A stretch of DNA of 64,000 nt from Aquila chrysaetos chrysaetos (taxonomy: Eukaryota; Chordata; Aves; Accipitriformes; Accipitridae): contig NC_044005.1 in the NCBI RefSeq assembly GCF_900496995.4, positions 27,285,363 through 27,349,362 of the forward strand, in the 5' to 3' direction. Both the position numbers and the translations under genes were made by a program. Positions 48,461 through 60,516 of the stretch are shown here, piece after piece (position 1 is the first letter of the stretch; each line of letters starts with the position of its first letter). The notes beneath the pieces were generated by a model. It did no database searches. It saw only the letters and a program-made list of their open reading frames with translations, and was not told where the DNA came from.

Positions 48461-51400
48461 TGTAAAGACGACAGGCTGCAGCCTGGAGAAACCAGGACAA
48501 AATTACCTGATCGGAGGCTCTGGGGTGGGCCAAATGTAAGCATTTCGGCAAAAGTTTTGGAGGCCGGATACGTCAGAGCAACTGCAATGGCCCCTTGGAC
48601 CCAGGCGGCCATCGGGGCTCCCTCCCTGGGAGGCACCTCAGCCGCCGGCTGAAGTTTGGGGGTTGTTTTCCTTCTGCTGAGGAGCTTCAGCAGCCGGCGG
48701 GAGCCACCCCGCCGCCGGCCACCCCGGGTGCACATCCTTGGGATGTACCCGGGCGGGGGAATGGTCCGGGGACTTCGGTCGAGAGGGCTATTGCCAGCGC
48801 CGTGAATTGTGCCAAGGAACCGACTCCCCTGAACAGCACCTTCTCCCTATAGTCCTGCGGACGCCCTCCCGGCTTGTGTCTGGGGGGAGAGCCGAACGTT
48901 CAGGAGTTTCAAAGGGCAGCGCTTTCTGTCTCTGCCCAGTGCCTGTTTATAATTCCTTCTCCGAAGCTGCTGCGGGTTTCACAATAGCTGTGCTGTTCTC
49001 CCCAAACCCACTTTACTGGGCTGCCTGCTTTGCTTCTGAAAAAAATAAATTCCCTTTTCATGAGCTCGGGGTCTGCCACCAGTAGAAACCTTTTTCCCAG
49101 GAGGAAAGTAGCACTATGTAAACACCAGGGATAACTAGAGGAGCGGGGTCTGAGCCTGCCTGCAACGCACAAGGAAAAAAAAGCCTCGGTCTCTGGGGGA
49201 TAATCACTGGTTACTTTGTAGGCTGTCAGGAGAAGGAATTACCCAAGCCAAAATGTAGTGACTGCATTTCTCCGGCAAAAGTTTCTTGTGTCATGAAAAT
49301 GGCTGGCAGAGCTAAAGCTTTGGGGAGCTGAACCCACTTCACTTCGGCTCCCTCAACCACCGTCAGAGGCAGGTAATAAACACCATTATTAAAGAATGAG
49401 TAATTTGCTGCAGCTCCAGCACAGTGAATTTGTACAGCAGATCCCTGCTTTTGCGTGGTACCCAACCCCTCCCTGCCCTCGGCCCAGCCTGCAGACATCG
49501 CCATCACTTGTGGAGAGGTGACCAAGTGCTTGGCAAAAACTTGCCCATTAAAATCCCCCTCTGCCACCTCCAAGCTGGCTGGAGCAAGCCCCAAAGGGGC
49601 CAGTCCTGCCCGGCCCGGCAGCCTGCGGCAGAGCAGCCTGTGGGCTGTAGGGAATGGCCCCCCAACACGGACGTGGGCACTTCAGCCCCTTGTGGTTCGG
49701 CTGCCCCTTTCACGGCCCCTCTGCGTGGGATGGGATGTGCTCGCAGCTTCCCAGGAGCATCCTTGATCTCAACGGGCAGCCTGAAGCTCTGCCCTTCCTG
49801 CCCCCCGCTCTCCCTGCTGGGTGCCCCTGGTGCCACCCTGTCCCCATCAGTGTTAGACCCCGGGCACTGATACACTGTGTCCCTTCCCCAAGTCTCTCTT
49901 ACCCCTTCATCACCCTCCCTCCATTTAATATCCATGCTTGGCATTGTTTTCGGGCTCCTATGGTCTCTGAATCAGGCAAATTTTGGCTCTTTTCTGCCTA
50001 TTTTCTAAAGCCCTGTACCCAAGCCGGGGACTGGCAGGCACCACTTGCAGGATGCAGCTCTTCTGCTGCTTTCAGGGCGTAATTTCAGGCAAGGTCTTCA
50101 GCCAGTATTTCTCTATCTGTAGAATTAGAGATGGGCAAATGATTGACTTTTCCAGCTGGAGGGCCAAACCACAGCATTAGAGAGGGGAAAAAAAAAAAGT
50201 CCATTATAGATTTCCTCCAAATTGTCTTTCTGTTGCTGCTTCTCTGTCAAGTGAAAAAGGCAGCAAACCAGCCCAAATGCTTTGCTCAGCCTGGAAGGGA
50301 AAGCTCCACTGATCCCCAGTGGTTTTTGGGTGCCTCACTTAAACGAACACTTCAGGTATCATTTGAAAACCAGGGTCGGTCACAGGATTTGTCCCCAAGC
50401 TCTATATCTGGAAACTCAACTGTTGGCGTGGAAAATTGGCCTGGGGCACTTGTGCGCCGGCTCAGAGACACAATGCCACTTGTGGCAGCCACGCTGGTGC
50501 TGCTCCTGAGCTGGGTGAAAGTTTCTCTGCAAATCCTCCCATCTCCCCGGGGCCTCCAAGGTGGCAGGGCAGGGTGAGACGGCGGGTGCTGGGGCTCGTC
50601 CCCATGCAGCACGGACACACTGGGAGGGAAGCACCGTGAGCGGGATGTCCTCGCTCAGCCCGCGTGGGACCACTGATGCTGCTCACCCAAAGCAGAGCCA
50701 CCTCCCGCCATGTGCTACGCCTCCAGATGGGTGCAAGCAGCAGCCTGAGCCGTGTCCCAGGAAGGGCTGATCTGGGTCCAGTGGTGACGTGGGCAGGAAA
50801 GAGAAAAGGGCCAGGAAGAGAGGGAAAGCATCCATACAGCAAAGGCAGGAGCAACCCAAAGGGTCCCTCAGCAAGGCATGGTTGGGACTTGACAGGGCCA
50901 TGGAAAAGAAAATGTGACATCGTTTTGTAGCATCTCTTTCCATACAATATGTAAGAAAATATAGCACCATCCTCTGCACATTCCTGTCCCCCTGGGACTG
51001 AGGGCACATCTCCACCTGACGATTCAATTTCTTTGGCAATAACAAATATGAAAGAGAGGCTCAGCATTTGTTTTGGATTGCACCTATTGACCTGGGTGGT
51101 AATTTAACACCTTGAAGTTTGTCTGAGTCTGCAGACGTTGGCCAGAGTGGGAAGAGAGCGATCCACTTATTCGCTGGACCAGGAGATCAGCTTACTGCTG
51201 ATACATACAGGCTATGTTTGGAAATTTAGGCTTTGGAAAAGTAAGCTAGAAAGGTGTCATCTCCACAGAATAACTTCATTTTTAAAGAGAGAACAGATCA
51301 TTGGCAAATGAATTAAACATCTGAACTGTAGAAGAGCCCAGTGAATCCCCAGGAGAATCAGGCCACAGTAAGCAATGTGGAAATAGCCCTGAGCTGCAGG

Positions 51401-53440
51401 CAGGCAGACGGTGGATAAAATAAACAGGACGGTGGGGAAAGGAGAGTGCCAGCATGCGCTAGCCTTCAGGGTGGTTATGAATCATTTGAGTACGGATATG
51501 TTTTAAACAGAGACAAATGAGCAGTCCTTAACAGCCGCTTTACATTGCCAGCTTCGATTGATAGGAGGGTGATTTGCAGAGAGATGCAAGGATGGAGATA
51601 GGTGTTGTGGCTAAGCTGCTCTATCAGCAAGCCACAGCTGCAAAGGGGAGGACATCTCTCTCTCCCCCCCGATGCCTGCTGCCAATCATGTGCTATGTCC
51701 CTGTCCCCATCTTGGGTCTCGGCCGGTGCGGGTCTCCCACCTGGCAAAAAGCCAGGTCCTATCTGCCATATCACTTTCGTGGTGGGTGACAGGCTGTGGC
51801 AGGGAGGGCATCCTTGGGGTGCGGACCCCGGGTGTGGCCCTGGGGCAGGCTGGGCTGGAGGGCTGAGGGGCGCAGGGCTGGTCCTGGAGGGGAGCTCCCC
51901 CACAGGGTATCGCTGTTCCCTGAGGGTGATGCTCACCCTGTGACACAGGACCAGGCAGCAGAGTGGTCTGTGGGGAGGGAGCAGTGGGGAGGATGGGGTA
52001 CAGGGTCCCGGGGCAGCAGCAGCCATGAAGGGGCAATGGCCTGTGAGACTTTGCAGGCAGGAGAAGAGCCTTGAAGTGGAGATGATGGGACTGGAGCAAG
52101 GAGTATGGATGAAATAGGGCAAGCTGGGAGAAGAGCATGGACCCATCTAGGATACCCACCGTGTTCAGTTCAATACTGGGTATAAATAGCGACGGAGAAA
52201 ACCTGATGTGAAATTGAAGACTATAACCATTAGCATAGGAAAATCAGCCATGAGCAAAATTATAATCCGCAAGCACGAGCTTCTGTGCATCTTCCAGCAG
52301 CAGCGAGAACGTCCTGGCAATAAACGCATCTTGGGAGACCTCTGTGAGCTCTCCTGTGTGATGCTTGGTGTCCCTTTGGGCACCCCGGGCAGGGAGCCTG
52401 GTCTCTGCAAGGGTCAGGGCTGCCTCTGTGCTGGAAACATTTGTGCTTCCTGGAGCCCGGGGGTCAGTGAATTTGGCTCCCAATAGCTCTACAGGCATGG
52501 ACGTTTCTAAGTAGGCTTTCTACATTGAGGGTAGGGTGCCAATGCCCTTCTCTCCAGAGAGCAGCCTTAGGGTATTTCCTTAGGATGATTCTGAGCTGAG
52601 GAAGAGGAGGCTGAAGCCTGGACCCAGGCTGAGCTCGTGTTTTCCCAGGCCAGTGATTCGGATGCTGCAGCAGGCGGGGGAAGTCACTCTCCCCTGACCC
52701 CGGGCTGGCATTTTGTGGCCGAGATGAGCAGTCAGAGCCTGACAGCCTCCCAAGGCGTCCTCGTCGGCTGATGCCTCAAAGAGCTGGAGACGCTGAGCAA
52801 CAGCCCCAGCAGCCTCCCCTCATGGGAGTCATCGCCCTGACTTCCACTGCCTCCAAGCAACCCTGCTGGGTCCCCAAACAACCATGTGAAGAAGCCTCCA
52901 GTGAGAGCTATCAATCAGTTTTGGTTGGCATCACGTGCCCCTTTAAAGCCCCGCACTGGGGCTTGTTGAGGGCGCTGCAGGGCTGAAGGTTGTTTGGGTG
53001 CAAATCCAACAGGAGCACTCCGAGACTGAGAGGACTGCCCCAGCGTGGCCCTTGGCACCTCCAGAACTTGTCCATCCCTGATCCCGCCCTGGCCCACTTC
53101 CCCGGCACAACGCTGCCGGCCCGGTCACCTGCTCTGCTCCGCCTCAGCTGGCCACCCCGTGGCCGCCCTGCTGCCCTCCAGCACCGGGGCAGCCCCCAGG
53201 AGCAGCCCCCCTGTTGCCCCCTCTCCTCCCTGATCCCACACACCCGGGAGACCCACACCCAGGACAGCCTGCAGAGACTCCTGACCGCTGCCTTATTTAC
53301 TTGTTTGTGTCTCCAGCCAAAAAAAGGGCACTGAGAGAGTCCAAACCTGCTAATTATACACCTAGCCGCCCACACGACCATGTGTTTTATTACCATCACG
53401 CTCCATGCTTCCTCCTTCCCCCCTCCCCAGCTCGGTGAGC
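48461..53440 (+). other. SYNDIG1L: Probable SYNDIG1L intron 1, first part
   Basis: No coding exon is recognised. The assignment as intron depends on the promoter being at 47.9-48.3 kb. If the second island is the only promoter, this is intergenic. Confidence 0.4.
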
Positions 53441-53449
53441 CCTCTCCCG

Positions 53450-54010
53450 CTCTCCCTTGCACGAGGGGCGCAAAGGGGGGCATCCCAGCGGGCCACGTCC
53501 CGTGGCCGCATCCGAGCCGCTGAGCTCCGACTCCGGGCGGGCGCTGGGGCTCACATCAGCAAGGCCAACGCCAGCCGCGGGGTGTTGAGGCGGCCTAGCA
53601 GCGCCCAACGATTTGGACGTACAGGCGCTAGGCCCAGGCTTTGCATGCAGGCGCCGTCCCGGCCCCGCGGTGCTGTGGGATGCTCGGCCGGGAGAGGCGG
53701 GCGGGGGCCGGGGCCGGGGGAGCGGCTGGGTCTGCGTGTCGTCCCCCCCCCCCCGCCCCGCTCTCCGCGGCCCCGGGGCGGTGCGGCGGCCGGAGCGGCA
53801 GCCTGCGCTGCGTGGAGTGCCTGGGACATCTAGCGGCCACCTCTCCAAGTGCCGGGCCCTGCCGGGGGCGGGTGCCGGGCTGGGGGTCCCCGGCCGGGGA
53901 TGGGGAACACGGTGGCAGCGGGCCACAGGCGCCCTGCCGGCCCCGCAGCCCCGTGGTGCCACAGCGGCGGGGCGCAGCCTGTTCGCAGGCACTCCCGCTT
54001 TGAGGTTGAG
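53450..54010. promoter_or_regulatory. Second CpG island, possible alternative SYNDIG1L promoter
   Basis: A sharply bounded block of dense CpG with a run of about 14 C near 53741-53756. It lies about 6 kb upstream of the first SYNDIG1L coding exon. I see no coding exon and no donor as strong as that at 48272. It could be an alternative promoter, the promoter of an antisense RNA, or an orphan island. Confidence 0.5.
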
Positions 54011-57000
54011 TGTTACGAGCGCGTCTTCCCCGTGTTTGGAGGCGACGGAGCTCACGCTGCTCCCCTGCTGATGCTCACGGGCAGGGTGTCCGGCCCGCTG
54101 GCACCGGGGCTGGGGACAGGGCGGTGGGAGAGCCCCCAGCCCTGCAGAGCCCCTGGTACGGCTCCTCCAGAAAGCAGCCCGGCTCTCCCCTGCCAGCCCC
54201 GGGGATGGATTTACTGTTTCTTACCATTAGGAGCAACGCCTTAGCTCTGAGCACAGCTGGGTCGAAACACTGCTGCAGAGAAACATTTTTACCAGGGAGA
54301 ATAAAGACTCGATTTCCACCTGGAAATTGCCCAATTTGACTTGCGAACCTTGAAAAGCAGCCCATCGCATCCCAATTCTCAGAGCAATTTAGTCTCTGTT
54401 GGAGCCAGGAGCCCATTGCCGAGGCACTGGCTATACCTGTCAGGAGATCAGAACAAGCACTTTATTCACTCCTTTCCAGCTCTGTCAAACCGGCTGCAGC
54501 AAAGTTGTGAATTAGATGAATCACGAACACCTCAGCTATCCTCCCTCTAATCCACATCCACGGACTCTGTCACCTCCTTCCTTCCTTCCCGGTCCTCACC
54601 AACTCTTTCCCCTCCAGCAGCTCCACAATCCCTTTCTTCTCCATCCCGGTGGCCGGGGCCCACCTCTCTGCCTGGCTCAGACGTCACTTTGCTTCCCCTG
54701 CCTTGTGCCTCTTGCCCACCATTTCCCTTGCCACTGCTGTCCCTGCCGTACCCCTTTGCTTCTCTGGGTACCACCTCTGCCAGCCCCATCAGGGCTGTCA
54801 TGCCCCACCACCCTCCTCTCCTGCCCCATGCTGAGAGCTGCCTCCCCCACACCACCTCCCTGCCCCTTCCACCCCCCGGCCACCTCCTCCTGCCGCAGCA
54901 ACATTTCCCAGGACTGGTGAAGGCTTCGTTACACCCCAGGGATGAACAGCCCCCACTCTGCACACTGCTGCTACACCCGAGGCAGGAGCAGTGGTGTGGA
55001 GACGAGCACCTGCAGGAGGGCTTGAATGTTGGCCGGAGCGTGACCGCTTTCAGCAGCCATGTCTGCGGGGATGATGAAAGCGCTTCCTTCTCCCCTTGAG
55101 CTGTGCTTCACCCTGCAGGGCTCAGGGCTGGGATGCGGCAGGTATCCACGCTGCTGTGCGGCCTCCTAGGGCTGAGGGAGGGGTTGGTCCGCCCCTGCCA
55201 TTGTCCACAAGTCCTCACAGCCCTTCCTTCATCCCCATATTCCCTCTCCAGAATGCCAGCTTGCCTCCCTGTGATGCTCTGCCCTTGCTTCTCAGCAGCC
55301 TTTGTGAGCTGGTTTTCTCTTGGGCAGAATCGCAAGCTTGGCTGCCCAGAGGTAGAGGTACTGTGCCCTTGCAGGACTTAAGCCTCTGCCTAGAAGCCCC
55401 AAAGCACCTCCTGAGAGCTTCCAGAAGGACCTGGGCTCTGGGAAGGGTGCTAGCCACATCTCCCGTGCTTTTCTGCTCCATCAGGAGCTGGCCCACCTCT
55501 GTCCCGGGGCTATGGCAGCTGTACCTGGCCGTGATGCTGCTTCCATCAGCCAGGTCAGAAACAGGCATTTGCACTGTCCCCTGCCCTCGGACCAGCCAGG
55601 GCACGGCAGGGCAGCGGGGCACCACTCCCCGAGGGCACAGGCTTCCCTGGGTGCTGTCCTGAATTGGAAAGCCTTTGGCCAGGATGGGCTAACCTTCTCA
55701 CTCAGGAGTCTGGGGACATGCAACGCAGCCGCAACCTGCTAATGAGCCTGGGAAGCAAGGCAGAGTGTTTGCTTGACAGGGCAATTAAATGATGATTGAT
55801 TCCTGGAACAGCTACTTAATTCATCATTAACTGGGCTTATCATAGCCAGCATCTGTGCTGAGGGTCTCTCTGAGGGCTGTGCTGCTGCTGGCGGGGGTGG
55901 CCGGTGACCTCAGCACCTCTCATGTGGGCTGAAAACACTCAGGATGGTCCCAAGGGGGACCTGGACTGCCCCAGGGGATGCGATGTGGAGGTGAGATCCG
56001 TGAAGCACAAAGCTAAATTTGCTACCTCTTTATTTTCATGCCTTATTTTGGCTCCTTTTAGCCAGTACTCGCCTTGAGAAGCTGAGAGTACACAACATAG
56101 TTGTGCATTTCCCACTCTGCTGGGGACCGCTGCAAGCAGCTTGGGGACCATGGGGGGCCCTGCCCCACCAGGTGGTTACAGGAGCAGCCGTGCAGTGGGG
56201 GAGGCAGTTCGTTAGGGAGGCAGCAGCTGTTAGTGTTGGCGGTAGGGCTGCAGCAAGTCCAGTTCAATCAGGGCACTGGAGTCTGCCTCCTCCCAGGTGT
56301 GCCCTCCCCCGGGCTCATGTTGTGCATGTACACTTGTATGTATGCATCCTCCCTGTGCACTTAACAGCATCTCGCCGCCGTTACCTGCTGCCAGTACTGT
56401 CCAGACTAGCCCTGTGGAGCTGATGGATATGCACGCTATCCATTCATGCTGGTAACGAGGACAGAGAATGGCCACTCTTTGCCAATTTTGTCTTTTACAG
56501 CTTCCTTGCTTTCACCTGCTGGTTTCATTCTTCTTCCCCCAAGCCTGGTTATTACCAGGCTTACTTTATTACCAGGCTTACTTTATTACCAGGCTTACTT
56601 TATTACCAGGCTTACTTTATTACCAGGCTTACTTTATTAAGTCCCTGTGTGGCTAAATTCACTGTAGGATCCAGATAATCCAAATGGGGTTTGGGGATGA
56701 TGGCAGGGCTGGTTTGGCTCTGTCCTTCCCTGCGCGTATGCGTGTGGGGCTGGTCTTCACCCTCCCTGCCATTCCCTCTCTAATATCATCTCTAGAGGTT
56801 TGACGGCCCTCGTCTCTACCTGCAAACCCAGACCGTTTGGCACACGCAAGCACGCGTGCTTGCGCACACAGGTGCAGTCTCTATGTGATGCAGTGATCTT
56901 GGTGACTAAGGAGTGGGAAGCATCTCTAACCCCTCCAACACTGGGACTCTTCACATCAGCTATCAGAGAGGGAGGTTCCAGCCTGGCTGCTTTCCAGCAG

Positions 57001-60000
57001 GGCTGAGCACACTGCTGTAGGCACGCTGTGACGCTGGCCCTCGGCATCCCCTCCCCACTGCTGAAAAATGCCCAGACCTGGTGCTAGGGCTGCACTTGGT
57101 GGTCCCTTTGCCTATTTATGAGAAGCGCAGTGAGATCTCCTTCTGCACTTTTCCCCTCATCCCTGCAGCCCTGTTACTGCCCTACACTGCTCCCAGGGAG
57201 AGCATCCTCCCCAACTCCTGAGAGTGGAAGGCAGCAGGAAAACAGAGTTTAGTACAGGTAAAGCTTTTATAATCCCAGAGAGTACAAGACTAGCATGGAC
57301 TAAAATCTTCTAGCTGTAGCCCTGCCCTGTCCACACTTTGTGCAGTACAGCAGCCTCCATGGTCCTGGCCCTGCTCTAAGGACAGCTCCAGGGCAGTCTG
57401 AGGGACCAGAGAGGTTTGGGCTCTCCCTGCTCCCCTGGGGCAAAGCCTTCAGCCCTGCCCAGCTCACATTCGCAGAGACTTTCCCATGTTTCAGCAGTAT
57501 TTTCCTGCTGCTTCTTTTGCTACCCACACTGTTACTCTTCCAAGGTGTGTTCACCCTGGGATATTTGCTACCTGCAAGCCCTCCTTGCCTCTTCCCCCCA
57601 GCCGAGGTCAGCCAGCCATCTGCTGCCAGCCGGCCCCTTTAGCATCCTTCAGGATGCCCAAAGTCAGCAGAGTCCGTGTCCAGCAGCAGTTCAGCTGCAT
57701 CGACACGCTCTTCCCACCCTGGTCTGTGATACCTGCCGCCTCCCAAACTGCCTTTTAGGTTTCCAATTCCTCCCATCTCCTTTCCCTTCTTCTTCTCCCT
57801 ATGCTCTGAGTGTTTCCCAGCGCTTGCTGCTGTGAAACATATGGCTTTGCCACACAGCTCTCCCGCTCCTCTAACCCGCTGCCGAAGACCTGAAGTGAGC
57901 AGAGCAGCAATCTCCACGTCGGCAGCACCCGCTGCCTGATGGCCGGCAGCCTGCCCACAGCCTGTCTGCTGGCGTTTCTCAGTGCATTTGGAGCCTGCTC
58001 CCTCCGGCAGCTCCCCGCAATATCCCATCCTTCCCTACCCTAGCTTGCTGCCAGAAACTTTTCTTGAGATGAGGCGTGGTTGCCCTACCAAAACTGTCAA
58101 CTTTCTCTTGCTAGAGCTGGGCTTCTGCTCCTGCTTGGGCTGCTGCTCTCAAGTGACACTCAGTGACTGGTCTTTCCTTACTGTTTCATTAAAAAGCAAG
58201 ACATTTTATTGGAAATCTGATTTGCATGTTGAGGTAAGCAAAGAAGAGGTTCATGCTTTCCTTGCCTGAAAACTGGGATGAAGCTTTGAGCTTCTCTGGG
58301 TCTGTGCGGGAAATAAAACCGTCTGTGCTACAAATATGCATCTCGCTTAAATATTTTGAAAATACTTAATGGCCATCTGCCGCACAAGCCATTACAGGCT
58401 TTATTAGTAAAGTGGGAGACTGCAGAAAGCAGAGAATGGTTTTGGGGAGGGAGAGGTGGAGGGCATTCACCAAAATGTGCAGAGTTTTAGCAGCGCGAGA
58501 GTGCTTTTGAATGGCTCCATTTTCCTGAGCAGCTTTCCAAAATGTGACGACTGCTGCCAAAACAAAGCCCATCGACAGGGCTGTTTAAAACCAGGTACGG
58601 CACTCAAACCTGTGCAGTATGGTAGAGTTTGGCCAAGGGGATGGGACCACTTGGGCTTTTCACTCTCTGGAGTCTTCAACTCCAACTTCTTTATTTATAT
58701 TTTCTTCTTGAGGACAGATTTAAAGCCAAGGTGATGTGCCTTCTATCAGAAAGCCTAGCACACCTCGGGGAACCCTATAGCAGGCAGAAGCGTGTCTCTG
58801 CTACACAGCGTCCTGCAGAGGAGTCAGTGATGGAGGTCTCTAAGGAAGACAGGAACATTTGGGGTTGCAAGGCAATAAGGTGGCACAGTCTAGGAGCTGG
58901 GAACGTGCTAGAGAGTGGCTGTAAAACACAGGGCTCGGGTACTGAGGAGCGCAAAGTAATTGTTTCTCTCTCCTGGGGAACGCTGATATTTCACTACACA
59001 TTTTCTTTGTGCCAAGGTGGGTTGGGAAGCCAAAATAGCAAACGCTCCTCTGAAGAAAAGGGGTTGAAATATTTCATCTCAGAAATTTTCATGCAAAAAA
59101 AAAAAAAAGCAGCACAAGGTTTCAGCACACTGAAATGGAGGAAGGGAGAGTAGGGGTGAATTTCCCTGAGGAAGAAACCCGTGTTGGCATTTGTAGCTGA
59201 GGATCCCATTTGGACTTGGCATTTTCTGAAGCCGGTGGCCTGGAGCCAGGGCTGCACAGCTGTCCTGTACCCAGGGGTGCAGCTGGTTTAAACAGAGCTC
59301 TGATGTGATGGGTCGTTTACTTAAATTGTAATTTCAGTGCGGACCAAACCCCATGGGGTCTACTTTTTAACCTCTATATCCCTCCGTTCCTCAATTTTCC
59401 GCATGGCTGGTTGAGCGTCCAACACTCCAAATCCTAGCCTAACACCACCTCTATGTCCTCACAGCAGCCTCCTGGTTTCCCTCGATGGCTCACTGCTTTC
59501 GCTTCAGCCCCCAGCTCAGTCTTGGAGGAGCCCTAGGAAACCTCCCATGTACCTGAAAGCCAGTTAGGTGCATGTGTAATGCCTGGAGGGCTGTAATTCA
59601 CCATGCAGCTCTCCGCTTTGGGAAGTCAGGGAGGCCCCTCAAGTGGCTGTCAGCCTCTTATCTACTTCTGTGCTGTCTGTTAGGCTTTGTCGTTGCACAC
59701 ATTATGAGCCAGCAGAAAAGATGCAGTAGGTCCTTTCCTGTCAGGCTGCACGCGGCCATCTCAAGATGCATTATAGATACAGCAAATCCTCATCTTAATC
59801 CAGCCTGAATCAGATCATCTTGTTGCAGGGCTGCATCCTTATCTTACTACCAGCTGGGGAGAGATGAAGAGATGCTTAGTTTGCCGAGATAGCATTCAAG
59901 CCGTGGAGAGGTGGGGAGGGCTCTTGCTTTCTCCAGCATTGCCACATCTTTCTGTTCCCACTAGCCTCATCTTGACATCAGCTCTGCATGAGTGAGAGGC

Positions 60001-60061
60001 TTTTCCGCTCCCTTGCCTTGCTGAAATAACAGCCTCCTCCTCCCACTCTCTGCTCCCACAG
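54011..60061 (+). other. SYNDIG1L: Probable SYNDIG1L intron 1, second part
   Basis: Contains a C/T-rich stretch at about 54560-54900, the 17-base tandem repeat at 56551-56639, and an octamer ATTTGCAT near 58220. It ends with TGCTCCCACAG at 60061. No coding exon is recognised. Confidence 0.45.
56551..56639. repeat. 17-base tandem repeat, five identical copies
   Basis: The unit ATTACCAGGCTTACTTT occurs five times without a single difference, plus four bases of a sixth. Complete identity suggests recent expansion and probable length variation between individuals. All frames stay open because neither strand of the unit has a stop in any frame across its 51-base cycle; I do not read this as coding. 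Confidence 0.95.
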
Positions 60062-60087
60062 GATCGCTCCCCCCCGCTGCCAGCAGC

Positions 60088-60516
60088 ATGGAGAGCGTGC
60101 GTGAGCTCCAAAACCCGCTCTTGGCCAAGGCCAATGGGCACCTTCGCAGCAGCTATTCTTACCACCAGCATCACAGCCAGGACTACCCCAGTCATCGCTG
60201 CCAAGGGAAACTGTATTCCTACATCTTCCAAAACACTGGCGGTGCCAGGACTCACCAGCTGCTGGATGCCAGTTCCCTGCAGCTGGCTGTTGAAGCCTTG
60301 TATGGCCCCAATTTCATCCTCGTGAAGGATGAGACTGCTCTCAAGGCTAAGGACAGCAAGACAGAAAGCTGCGAGACCACTTTTATGGAAAGCAAAGAGG
60401 CTCCATCCGAAGGTCCCGATGGGCGTGAGGCGCAAGGGTCCTGCCTGGTAGAGAGCGACATCCGCATCCAAACTGTGTCCTACGAGGTGGAGGAAGAGGA
60501 GCTCCAGGAGTACGAG
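60088..60516 (+). CDS. SYNDIG1L: SYNDIG1L coding exon 1
   Basis: The exon starts at 60062 after CTCCCACAG with 26 bases of 5'UTR, then the ATG. It encodes 143 residues of the cytoplasmic domain and ends TACGAG|GTGAGC in phase 0. Confidence 0.95.

Noticed and set aside
47818-48735. 305-codon open frame on the minus strand
   Set aside because: It lies entirely in a CpG island where high GC suppresses stop codons. The product is low-complexity Gly/Ala/Pro/Arg, and other frames are also open here.
51475-52146. 223-codon minus-strand open frame
   Set aside because: Low-complexity Pro/Ser/Leu-rich translation of a GC-rich intron stretch with no domain.
53396-54055. 219-codon minus-strand open frame at the second CpG island
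   Set aside because: Another GC-driven frame, with several mutually overlapping frames equally long.
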